NCBI RefSeq assembly: GCF_029761915.1
Contig: NZ_CP121695.1
Coordinates: forward strand, 6,973,501 to 7,037,500
Reading direction: 5' to 3'
DNA: 64,000 nt
Origin: Bradyrhizobium sp. CB1650
Lineage (GTDB): Bacteria > Pseudomonadota > Alphaproteobacteria > Rhizobiales > Xanthobacteraceae
The position numbers and the translations under genes are program-made. Position 1 is the stretch's first letter. Every line of letters begins with the position of its first letter. The notes under the pieces were generated by a model. The model was not told the DNA's origin. It made no database searches and saw only the letters and a program-made list of their open reading frames with translations. This document shows, one piece after another, positions 27,231-34,711 of the stretch.

Positions 27231-27260
27231 ATTGGATGGTCATTCGTCGCGGAGGTTCCC
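27231..27260 (-). promoter_or_regulatory. Putative ECF promoter of the DUF4142-cupredoxin operon
   Basis: On the minus strand GGGAACCT (27253-27260) and CATCCAAT (27231-27238) are separated by exactly 14 bp. The same two octamers with the same spacing lie before the ECF sigma gene (27989-28018). The spacer sequences differ, so the octamers are the conserved -35 and -10 elements. Confidence 0.8.
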
Positions 27261-27277
27261 AAAAATCGGCGCCAGAT

Positions 27278-27967
27278 CTAAATACCGAGGCGTCTTAGCA
27301 CCGCCTCGGTCAGGCGCTCGCAGCGCTGACCGGCAAACGGGAACGCGTCCATCATCACCGGGCCGATCTTCTTCTCGACGTTCTCGCGCAGCATCGTGCG
27401 GGCGCGGTGCAGCCGCGTCTTCACCGTTTCCGGTTTGACGCCGAGCAGCTCGGCCGTCTCCTCGACATTCATCCCTTCCATCACGCGTGCGATGAAGACC
27501 ATGCGGAAGGCCTCCGGCAGTTCATCGACGGCGTGCTCGACGACGCGCTGGATCTCACGTTGGGCCATGGACTTTTCCGGATCGCCTAAAGCGGAGGAAA
27601 GGGGAAACTGGATGATTTCGGCATTGAGCGTCGCCTCCGGCAGCGCGCCCCATTCCACATGCGATTTCCGGCCTCTCGCCCGGCCCAGCGCCTCGTTGAT
27701 GGCAATGCGCGACAGCCAGGTCGACAGCCCGGACTCGCCACGAAACCCGTCGAGATGGGTGAAGGCGCGGACATAGGTCTCCTGCACCACGTCCTCGGCT
27801 TCGCTGTCGCTGCGCAGAATGCCGCGCGCGAGGCGGTAGAGCCGGCGGTTGTTGGCCTGCATGATCAGGCGCAGCGCCGCTTCGTCACGGGCCCGCGCAC
27901 GGTCGATCAGCTCGGCTTCGGATGTTCGGGCCGATATGCCGGGTGCGGTGCGTTGCCTGGGATTCAC
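27278..27967 (-). CDS. ECF RNA polymerase sigma factor
   Basis: The 229-residue product from GTG at 27967 has sigma region 2 (ARDEAALRLIMQANNRRLYR, ILRSDSEAEDVVQETYVRAF, GESGLSTWLSRIAINEALGR) and region 4 (LPEAFRMVFIARVMEGMNVE followed by ETAELLGVKPETVKTRLHRA). A longer frame to 28063 would begin upstream of its own promoter, so the GTG, preceded by GGAGACG, is preferred. About 45 residues follow region 4 (to RRLGI) and include one Cys. No anti-sigma gene adjoins; the next genes encode DUF4142 and cupredoxin, its likely targets. Confidence 0.9.
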   Translation of the reverse strand: MNPRQRTAPGISARTSEAELIDRARARDEAALRLIMQANNRRLYRLARGILRSDSEAEDVVQETYVRAFTHLDGFRGESGLSTWLSRIAINEALGRARGRKSHVEWGALPEATLNAEIIQFPLSSALGDPEKSMAQREIQRVVEHAVDELPEAFRMVFIARVMEGMNVEETAELLGVKPETVKTRLHRARTMLRENVEKKIGPVMMDAFPFAGQRCERLTEAVLRRLGI

Positions 27968-27988
27968 GCGATCGTCTCCATTTGCCCC

Positions 27989-28018
27989 ATTGGATGCACG
28001 GCCGCCGAAAAGGTTCCC
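27989..28018 (-). promoter_or_regulatory. Putative autoregulated ECF promoter of the sigma gene
   Basis: GGGAACCT (28011-28018), 14-bp spacer, CATCCAAT (27989-27996) on the minus strand. The -10 element ends 21 bp before the GTG start, implying a very short leader. It is identical in both octamers to the site at 27231-27260. Confidence 0.8.
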
Positions 28019-28100
28019 GGCCTTCTTCCCTACGAGGATGAAGGTCCCAAAGTCTGGGCCCAACAGCGCAGCATGTCATGCTGCGCTGCGCCCCACGTCT

Positions 28101-28973
28101 TCAGTCCGTCTCGATCGGCAGCGCCGGGTCCCTCGCCCATTCTCCCATTGAGCCGTCATAGAGGGTGAGCTTGTCATAGCCGAGTTGCGTCAGCAGGAAG
28201 AGATCGATGGTGGCGGAGATGCCGCCGCCGCAATAGCAGACCACGGTCTTGTCCCGCGTGATGCCTTGCGCTGCAAACTTCGCCTCGGCATCGGCCAGCG
28301 TGGTCAGTGTCTTGTCGGCAGGGTTGACCAGCGTGGCCGCCGGGACGTTGACGCTGCCGGGAATGCGACCGGACCGGCCATAGCGGCTCGGCTCCAGCCC
28401 GCGATGAAATTGCGGGCCGAGCGCGTTGACGATGACAGTCGCGGGGTCGCCGATCCCTGCCATCACCGTGGATTTGTCCACGAAGAAGCCGGCACGCGGC
28501 GCGGCCTCGAAGGTCGTGGCCGGATATCCCTTGGGCGTGCCGGTCTCGATCGGCCGCCCCTCGGCCTTCCATTTGTCGAAGCCGCCGTCGAGCACGTGCG
28601 CATCGACGCCGAGCGAACGCAGCATCCACCAGAACCGCGTCGCCCACATCATTGTGCCGATGCTGTAGAGCACGACGGTCTTGGATGCATCGAGGCCGTG
28701 GCGGCCGAACGCGGTTTCGAGCCGGGCCGCGTCAGGCATCATGAAGAGCGGACGCGCCGAGGTGTCGGAAAACTCGCCTTGCAGATCGAGGAAATCGGCG
28801 CCCGGGATATGGCCGGCCTCGAACGTCTTGTCGCCGGGCACAGCGATATAGGGCACGTCGCTGCCATGCGGCACGGGCTCGTTGTAGGTGGTGCAGTCGT
28901 AGACGCGCAGGTCGGGCGCGCCGAGCATGGCGGCGAGCTGCTCGGTGGTGATGAGGGATGCCGGTTGAGTCAT
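28101..28973 (-). CDS. Sulfurtransferase with two rhodanese domains (SseA-like)
   Basis: Transfers sulfur from thiosulfate or 3-mercaptopyruvate to acceptors. The 290-residue protein has an inactive N-terminal rhodanese domain (residues about 5-125; YSIGTMMWATRFWWML in place of a catalytic loop) and a C-terminal domain with catalytic Cys in VVCYCGGGISATID, near 245. The motif differs from the E. coli SseA loop (CGSGVTA), so the sulfur donor is uncertain. The ATG at 28973 is selected; the longer frame runs into the palindrome at 29009. Confidence 0.85.
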   Translation of the reverse strand: MTQPASLITTEQLAAMLGAPDLRVYDCTTYNEPVPHGSDVPYIAVPGDKTFEAGHIPGADFLDLQGEFSDTSARPLFMMPDAARLETAFGRHGLDASKTVVLYSIGTMMWATRFWWMLRSLGVDAHVLDGGFDKWKAEGRPIETGTPKGYPATTFEAAPRAGFFVDKSTVMAGIGDPATVIVNALGPQFHRGLEPSRYGRSGRIPGSVNVPAATLVNPADKTLTTLADAEAKFAAQGITRDKTVVCYCGGGISATIDLFLLTQLGYDKLTLYDGSMGEWARDPALPIETD

Positions 28974-29008
28974 TGTGTGCTCTCGATGAGACCGCAGGTC
29001 TATCCATG

Positions 29009-29088
29009 CGTCATTGCGAGCGTAGCGAAGCAATCCAGAACTTATCCGCGGCGATAGTCTGGATTGCTTCGCTGCGCTCGCAATGACG
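29009..29088. repeat. Long palindrome, 'cgtcattgcgagcg' family, copy 2
   Basis: 31-nt arms (29009-29039 and 29058-29088) complementary with one mismatch; same element as 13280-13359. Confidence 0.9.
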
Positions 29089-29124
29089 AGATTGTGGAAG
29101 CAGAGCGCATCCCGCCTCCGCAAC

Positions 29125-29246
29125 GTCGTCCTGGCGAAAGCCAGGACCCATTAACACAGGATTATGTGGTTGCGGGCAAGAGTGGCCACCAGTCTTCGGG
29201 ACAATATCCGATCGGTATCATGGGTCCTGGCTTTCGCCAGGACGAC
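29125..29246. repeat. Palindromic repeat, 'gtcgtcctggcgaaagcc' family
   Basis: 26-nt arms (29125-29150 and 29221-29246) are perfect reverse complements, and each arm is itself palindromic around CGAAAG/CTTTCG. Related to the arms of 23334-23487. It is downstream of the dihydroorotase stop and may end that transcript. Confidence 0.9.
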
Positions 29247-29302
29247 ACCGAAGGTGCGGCGCGCTTTTGCCTCTTACCAGCAACCCTGCCGCATCGCCGC
29301 CT

Positions 29303-30637
29303 CTACGCCTTCAGCGTCTCCAGAAACCGCACCGCCTCGCCCTGCGATGGTGTGACGAGCTCGCCCTGCCACATCACGCGGCGACCGCGGATGAAGGTGC
29401 CGACGGGCCAGCCCGTGACGCGCATTCCGTCATAGGGGGTCCATCCGGCACGCGAGGCGACCCATTTGTTGGTGATGGTCTCGCTGCGCTTGAGATCCAC
29501 GATGGTGAAATCGGCGTCATAGCCCGCGGCGATGCGGCCCTTGCAGGCCATGTTGTAGAGGCGCGCGGGGCCGGCGCTGGTGAGATCGACGAACCTCGCC
29601 AATGATAGACGTCCCGCATTGACGTGATCGAGCATCACGGGCACCAGCGTCTGTACGCCGGTCATGCCGGAGGGGGAGGCCGGATAGGTCTTCGCCTTCT
29701 CCTCCAGCGTATGCGGGGCATGATCGGAGCCAAGCACGTCGACGATGCCCTGCTCGATGCCACGCCAGATGCCGGCGCGGTGATCGGCCGAGCGCACCGG
29801 CGGGTTCATCTGCGCCAGCGTGCCGAGCCGCTCGTAGCATTCGGGCGCGGCCAGCGTGAGGTGATGCGGCGTCGCTTCGCAGGAGGCGACATCCTTGTGG
29901 TCGCGCAAAAACTCGATCTCTTCCTTGGTCGAGATGTGCAGCACATGGATGCGCTTGCCGGTCTCGTGCGCAAGCTTCACCAGCCGCTGCGTCGCCATCA
30001 GCGCCGCGGTCTCGTCGCGCCAGACCGGGTGCGAGCGTGCATCGCCCTCGATGCGCAGCGACTTGCGGTCGTTGAGACGGTACTCGTCCTCGGCATGGAA
30101 GGCGGCGCGGCGGCGGATCACCTGGAAGATGCGACGCAGGCTTTCGTCGTCCTCCACCAGCAGCGCACCGGTCGAGGAGCCGATGAACACTTTGACGCCG
30201 GCGCAACCCGGCGCGCGCTCGAGCACGGGCAGGTCCTGCACGTTCGCGCGGGTGCCGCCGATGAAGAAGGCGAAATCGCAATGCATGCGGTGATGGGCGC
30301 GCTTCACCTTGTCGGTGAAATCGGCCTCCGTCACCGTCAGCGGCGCGGTGTTCGGCATCTCGAACACGGCGGTGACGCCGCCCATCACGGCGCTGCGCGA
30401 GCCGGTCTCGAGGTCTTCCTTGTGCGCCAATCCGGGCTCGCGGAAATGCACCTGCGTGTCCATCACGCCTGGCAGGATGTGCAGGCCCTTGCAGTCGATC
30501 ACCTCCGCAGCGCTGCCTTGCGACAAAGCGCCGATCTCAGCGATGCGGCCACCCGCAATGCCGATGTCGCGCAGGCCCTCGCCGTCCTGGTTGACGACGG
30601 TGCCGCCCCTGAGGATCACGTCGAAACGCTGGGTCAT
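29303..30637 (-). CDS. pyrC: Dihydroorotase (class I, PyrC/AllB superfamily)
   Basis: Zinc amidohydrolase that cyclises carbamoyl-aspartate in pyrimidine synthesis. The 444-residue protein has the metal motif QVHFREPGLAHKED near 62-75, SATHHLTLAA-like EATPHHLTLAA, the catalytic aspartate in VLGSDHAPHT near 310-320, and NPPVRS. Two unlinked family members share this pattern, so allantoinase or dihydropyrimidinase cannot be excluded, but HFREPG and DHAPHT favour dihydroorotase. No aspartate carbamoyltransferase (pyrB) is adjacent. Divergent from ygfZ. Confidence 0.88.
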   Translation of the reverse strand: MTQRFDVILRGGTVVNQDGEGLRDIGIAGGRIAEIGALSQGSAAEVIDCKGLHILPGVMDTQVHFREPGLAHKEDLETGSRSAVMGGVTAVFEMPNTAPLTVTEADFTDKVKRAHHRMHCDFAFFIGGTRANVQDLPVLERAPGCAGVKVFIGSSTGALLVEDDESLRRIFQVIRRRAAFHAEDEYRLNDRKSLRIEGDARSHPVWRDETAALMATQRLVKLAHETGKRIHVLHISTKEEIEFLRDHKDVASCEATPHHLTLAAPECYERLGTLAQMNPPVRSADHRAGIWRGIEQGIVDVLGSDHAPHTLEEKAKTYPASPSGMTGVQTLVPVMLDHVNAGRLSLARFVDLTSAGPARLYNMACKGRIAAGYDADFTIVDLKRSETITNKWVASRAGWTPYDGMRVTGWPVGTFIRGRRVMWQGELVTPSQGEAVRFLETLKA

Positions 30638-30738
30638 GGCTGAAGGCCTCTCTCATCCCCAAGCGCAGGGCTCGAGGTCTTGTCGTTTACGCGCTGCGGG
30701 CTTACGTTCCGGAACAACATGTCGCAAGAGATTTTCGC

Positions 30739-31620
30739 ATGAAAGCAGCGTTTCTTCCCGACCGGGGCGTGGTCAAGGTCGCGGGCGAGGATGCGCGCAA
30801 CTTCCTCAACGGCCTCATCACCACCGACATCGACAGGCTCAAGCCCGGCCTCGGCCGATTTGGGGCGCTGCTCACGCCGCAGGGCAAGATCGTCGTCGAT
30901 TTCCTGATCACGGAGGCGCCGTCCGGCCATGGCGGCGGGTTCCTGATCGACTGCCCGAGGGCACTGGCCGAGACCCTTGCCACCAAACTCAAGTTCTACA
31001 AGCTGCGCGCCAAGGTGACGGTGGAAGACCTCTCCGCCGATCTCGGCGTGCTCGCGGCCTGGGACGGCGCGCCGGCGGCCCAGCCGGACCTCACCTTCGC
31101 CGATCCGCGCCATGATGAGCTCGGCTACCGCATCCTGATTCCGGAACAGCTCAAGCAGAAGCTTGCCGACCTCATCGGCGCCGAGCTGGTCGATGCGACC
31201 GATTATGAGGCCCATCGCATCGCGCTTGGCGTACCGCGCGGCGGGCTCGACTTCATGTACAGCGATGCGTTCCCGCACGAGACCAATATGGATCGCCTCG
31301 CCGGCGTCGATTTCGACAAGGGCTGCTATGTCGGCCAGGAAGTCGTCTCGCGGATGCAGCATCGCGGCACCGCGCGCACCCGCAGCGTGAAGGTGCTGCT
31401 CGATGGTCCCTCGCCCGAGGCCGGCGCCGCCATCCTCGCCGGCGACAAACAGGTCGGCACGATCGGCTCGACCGCCGATGGCAAGGGCATCGCACTCGTT
31501 CGCATCGATCGTGTCGCAGACGCACTTGACGCAGGCCAGACGCTCACCGCCGGTGGGCTGGTGGTGAAGCTCGCGGAGCCCGACGTGGTCCGCATTCCAG
31601 CCAAGCAGCCTGTGGCATGA
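30739..31620 (+). CDS. ygfZ: YgfZ/GcvT family folate-binding protein
   Basis: Folate-dependent factor for synthesis or repair of certain Fe-S clusters. The 293-residue protein shows the diagnostic KGCYVGQEVVSRMQHRG motif near 194-210, with the conserved Cys, and the GcvT-like N-terminal domain (LNGLITTDIDRLKPGLGRFG and LTPQGKIVVDFLI). It overlaps tag by 4 bp (ATGA). Confidence 0.92.
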   Translation: MKAAFLPDRGVVKVAGEDARNFLNGLITTDIDRLKPGLGRFGALLTPQGKIVVDFLITEAPSGHGGGFLIDCPRALAETLATKLKFYKLRAKVTVEDLSADLGVLAAWDGAPAAQPDLTFADPRHDELGYRILIPEQLKQKLADLIGAELVDATDYEAHRIALGVPRGGLDFMYSDAFPHETNMDRLAGVDFDKGCYVGQEVVSRMQHRGTARTRSVKVLLDGPSPEAGAAILAGDKQVGTIGSTADGKGIALVRIDRVADALDAGQTLTAGGLVVKLAEPDVVRIPAKQPVA

Positions 31621-32243
31621 GCCGCACCCCTCGCCTGCATCCCGACGGCCTGACGCGCTGCCCCTGGCCTGGCGACGATCCGCTTTATGTCGCCTATCAC
31701 GACACCGAATGGGGCGTGCCGGAATACGACGACCGCGCACTCTACGAGAAGCTGATCCTCGACGGCTTCCAGGCAGGCCTCTCCTGGATCACAATCCTGC
31801 GCAAGCGCGACAATTTTCGCAAAGCCTTCGACGATTTCCAGCCGGAGAAGATCGCGCGCTACAACGCCAAGAAGGTCCATGCGCTGATGAACGATGCCGG
31901 CATCGTGCGCAACCGCGCCAAGATCGACGGCGCGATCCTGAGCGCAAAGTCCTATCTGGAGATCATGGAGAAGGGCCCGGGCTTCTCGCAACTGCTGTGG
32001 GATTTCCTCGACGGCCGGCCCAAGGTCAACCATTTCAAGACCACCGCGAGCGTACCGGCTTCGACGCCGCTGTCGGTGCAAATCTCCAAGGATCTGTCCT
32101 CGCGCGGCTTCAAGTTCGTCGGCCCGACCATCGTCTATGCCTTCATGCAGGCCACCGGCATGGTCAACGACCACCTCGTCGATTGCCACTGTCACGCGAC
32201 CTGCGGCAAGACGCAACGCAAGCCGCGCCTCAAGGTCAAATGA
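31617..32243 (+). CDS. tag: DNA-3-methyladenine glycosylase I
   Basis: Removes 3-methyladenine from alkylated DNA. The 208-residue product has RCPW near 14-18, YHDTEWGVPEYDD, GLSWITILRKRDNFRKAFDD, FVGPTIVYAFMQATGMVNDH and C-terminal CHCHATC. Two cysteines, one at each end, and two histidines provide the zinc snap of the Tag family. It overlaps both neighbours by ATGA, so translation of all three is coupled. Confidence 0.95.
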   Translation: MSRTPRLHPDGLTRCPWPGDDPLYVAYHDTEWGVPEYDDRALYEKLILDGFQAGLSWITILRKRDNFRKAFDDFQPEKIARYNAKKVHALMNDAGIVRNRAKIDGAILSAKSYLEIMEKGPGFSQLLWDFLDGRPKVNHFKTTASVPASTPLSVQISKDLSSRGFKFVGPTIVYAFMQATGMVNDHLVDCHCHATCGKTQRKPRLKVK

Positions 32244-32854
32244 CGGCGAAGAAGGCGGCGCGCGATGTGCAGTCCCGCGCCTGGCAGCGGATGCTGTCGG
32301 GCCGGCGGCTCGACCTGCTCGATCCCTCGCCGCTCGACGTCGAGATCGCCGACATCGCGCACGGCCTGGCGCGGGTGGCGCGCTGGAACGGGCAGACCAC
32401 CGGCGCCCACATCTTCTCGGTCGCGCAGCACACGCTGCTGGTCGAGACCGTGATGCGGCACGAAGGGCCGCGCGTCGATCAGCGCATGCGGCTCGCAGCG
32501 CTGCTGCACGATGCGCCCGAATATGTGATCGGCGACATGATCTCGCCGTTCAAGGCCGTGCTCGACGGCCACTACAAGGCGGTCGAGAAGCGCCTGCTCG
32601 GCGCCATCCATATCCGCTTCGGCCTGCCGCCCGTGCTGCCTGAGGAGATCACGCAGGCGATCAAGGCGGCCGATCGCGGCGCGGCCTACCTGGAGGCGAC
32701 CGAGCTGGCCGGCTTTGGCGAGGCCGAGGCAAGACGCCTGTTCGGCCGCGATCCCGGTCTGCCCGACAGCGTCCGGCGCGATTATCTCACGCCCTGGACT
32801 GCGGCGCGGGCCGAGAAGCAATTCCTCGAGCGGTTCAATGCGGTGTTTGCGTAG
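32240..32854 (+). CDS. HD domain phosphohydrolase (YfbR-like)
   Basis: The 204-residue protein has a single HD domain: His in VAQHTLLVE, HD in ALLHDAPEYVIGD and Asp in IKAADRGAA. This is the YfbR/5'-deoxynucleotidase type that hydrolyses dNMPs, though the substrate is not determined here. The ATG at 32240 overlaps the tag stop; the longer frame through tag is spurious. Third gene of the ygfZ-tag-HD operon, followed by a palindromic repeat. Confidence 0.85.
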   Translation: MTAKKAARDVQSRAWQRMLSGRRLDLLDPSPLDVEIADIAHGLARVARWNGQTTGAHIFSVAQHTLLVETVMRHEGPRVDQRMRLAALLHDAPEYVIGDMISPFKAVLDGHYKAVEKRLLGAIHIRFGLPPVLPEEITQAIKAADRGAAYLEATELAGFGEAEARRLFGRDPGLPDSVRRDYLTPWTAARAEKQFLERFNAVFA

Positions 32855-32865
32855 CTTCATCCCTT

Positions 32866-32937
32866 CGTAGGGTGGGCAAAGGCGCGCGCAATTGCGAAAT
32901 GGTGGGCACGGCGCCTTGCGCCTTTGCCCACCCTACG
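32866..32937. repeat. Palindromic repeat, 'gggtgggcaaag' family, copy 2
   Basis: Perfect 20-nt arms (32866-32885 and 32918-32937) beginning CGTAGGGTGGGCAAAGGCGC. The repeat follows the HD gene stop by 11 bp and could act as its terminator. Confidence 0.9.
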
Positions 32938-32972
32938 AGCGCTCGCTATAATCGTCGGCAAAAAGGTCCGCC

Positions 32973-33479
32973 ATGATCCACGTCTGTTCCCTCGCCGCAC
33001 TTCCCGAAACCGTTCGCCTCACCGGTGCCAGCCACGTGCTGACGGTGATGGCCAATGTCGAGCAGGTGGCGCGACCGGTGTCGGTGCTGCCCGCCAATCA
33101 TCTCAAGGTGTCGATGGACGACATCACCGAAGAGATGGACGGCTTCGTCGCGCCGTCGGAAACGCATATCGAGCAGGTGCTGAACTTCGTACGCGGCTGG
33201 GACCGCAGCGCACCTCTGGTCGTGCATTGCTATGCCGGCATCAGCCGCTCCACCGCGAGCGCCTTTGCCGCGGCCTGTGCGCTCAATCCGCACCGCGACG
33301 AGATCGAGATCGCCAGAAAGATCCGTGCGGCCTCTCCGATCGCCTCGCCGAACCGTCGCATCGTCAACCTCGCTGATCGCGCGCTCGGCCGGAACGGCCG
33401 CATGCTGCGCGCACTCGACGAGATGGGCCCGGGTGCGATGATGGTCGAAGGCCGCCCCTTCGCGATCGAGCTCGAATGA
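32973..33479 (+). CDS. Dual-specificity/tyrosine phosphatase-like protein
   Basis: The 168-residue protein has the CX5R phosphatase loop HCYAGISRS with Cys at about 86 and Arg at 92, and an upstream acidic DDITEEMD loop that could give the general acid. No other domain. The ATG at 32973 (MIHVCSLAAL) is supported by AAAAGG just upstream. The type is a cysteine-dependent phosphatase of the DSP/PTP-like group common in rhizobia; substrate unknown. Confidence 0.82.
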   Translation: MIHVCSLAALPETVRLTGASHVLTVMANVEQVARPVSVLPANHLKVSMDDITEEMDGFVAPSETHIEQVLNFVRGWDRSAPLVVHCYAGISRSTASAFAAACALNPHRDEIEIARKIRAASPIASPNRRIVNLADRALGRNGRMLRALDEMGPGAMMVEGRPFAIELE

Positions 33480-33507
33480 CCCCGACGCGCCATATCGCAG
33501 GTGCGCG

Positions 33508-33630
33508 CCCTCTCCCGCTTGCGGGGGAGGGTTGGGGTGCTTCAGCAATGAACACTCCCCGAGTGGGGAGTGCCCCCACCCGGATCGCATCTTGCGATGC
33601 GATCCGACCTCCTCCGCAAGCGGGAGAGGT
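33508..33630. repeat. Palindromic repeat, 'ctctcccgcttgcggg' family, copy 2
   Basis: Complementary CTCTCCCGCTTGCGG and CCGCAAGCGGGAGAG ends, plus internal ACTCCCCGAGTGGGGAGT and ATCGCATCTTGCGATGCGAT hairpins. Same family as 20891-21030 and 46766-46904. Confidence 0.85.
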
Positions 33631-33699
33631 GCAGCGAATTTGCGGACACATCGATCCGATCAGCATAACCTCCGTTTTCGTAACGCTGTCGACGGCAGC

Positions 33700-34665
33700 A
33701 TGAGCGAGAAGCTGCTGACGCCGATCGAGATCGGCCTGACTGCCGCGATCGTCGCGATCGAGGACCACGAGCCGCTGATCCTCACCGCGCGCGGCGACGA
33801 TGGGCTCATCGGCCTGCCGTTCGGTCCGTTCGATGCGCTCAGGCACCGCACCTTCGAAATCGGTTTGCGCGCCTGGGTCGAGGAGCAGGCGGGCTTGAGG
33901 CTCGGCTATGTCGAGCAGCTCTACACGTTCGGCGATCGCGGCCGCCATCTGGAGGTTGCCGACACCGGCGCGCACATCGTGTCGATCGGCTATCTCGCGC
34001 TCACGCGTGCAGTGGACGGCGCGGTTGCAGCGACAGCGGCGAGCTTCGAACCCTGGTACAGGTTCTTTCCCTGGGAAGACTGGCGCGAGGAGCCGCCCGC
34101 GATCATCGCCCGCGACATCATCCCGGCGCTGACGAAATGGGCCGAGGAGACGCCGGAGACGACGCGCGCGCTGCCGCGCAAGGATCGCGTGCGGCTCTAT
34201 TTCGGCCTCGACGGCGCAGCCTGGGACGAGGAGCGCGTGCTCGACCGCTACGAGCTGCTCTATGAGGCAGGCCTGATCGAGGAAGCACGGCGCGACGGCC
34301 GCCCTGCGGCATTAGCGCGCAAGGCGCTTCCCGCGCTCGGCACCTCCATGCGCTTCGACCACCGCCGCATTCTCGCCACCGGCATTGCGCGGCTGCGCGC
34401 AAAACTGAAGTATCGCCCTGTCATCTTTGAACTTTTGCCCGCCGAGTTCACACTTACCGAATTGCAGCACACGGTGGAGGCGATCTCCGGTCGGCACCTG
34501 CACAAGCAGAATTTCCGCCGCCTGGTCGAGACGGAAGCCCTGGTCGAACCGACCGGGGTGATGTCGACACAGACTGGCGGACGGCCGGCGGCGCTCCATC
34601 GCTTCCGGCGCGAAGTGCTCCAGGAGCGGCCAGCGCCCGGCTTGCGCGTGCGCTCCCGGCGCTAG
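33700..34665 (+). CDS. Nudix/winged-helix regulator, NadQ/NrtR-like
   Basis: The 321-residue protein combines an N-terminal Nudix-like domain (about 10-170) with a C-terminal winged-helix segment (FELLPAEFTLTELQHTVEAI, then SGRHLHKQNFRRLVE, near 245-285), the architecture of NrtR and of NadQ (COG4111), which repress NAD synthesis genes in alphaproteobacteria. The Nudix box is degenerate (LRAWVEEQAGL), so it probably senses rather than hydrolyses. The nadABC operon lies 8 kb downstream with palindromes in its leader. ATG at 33700 is chosen; the longer frame enters the repeat. The NadQ name rests on recall of the regulon. Confidence 0.72.
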   Translation: MSEKLLTPIEIGLTAAIVAIEDHEPLILTARGDDGLIGLPFGPFDALRHRTFEIGLRAWVEEQAGLRLGYVEQLYTFGDRGRHLEVADTGAHIVSIGYLALTRAVDGAVAATAASFEPWYRFFPWEDWREEPPAIIARDIIPALTKWAEETPETTRALPRKDRVRLYFGLDGAAWDEERVLDRYELLYEAGLIEEARRDGRPAALARKALPALGTSMRFDHRRILATGIARLRAKLKYRPVIFELLPAEFTLTELQHTVEAISGRHLHKQNFRRLVETEALVEPTGVMSTQTGGRPAALHRFRREVLQERPAPGLRVRSRR

Positions 34666-34711
34666 AAGATTTGCGCCATCGGCTCGCGCGTGCCGATCGC
34701 CTGGAGGCCTT

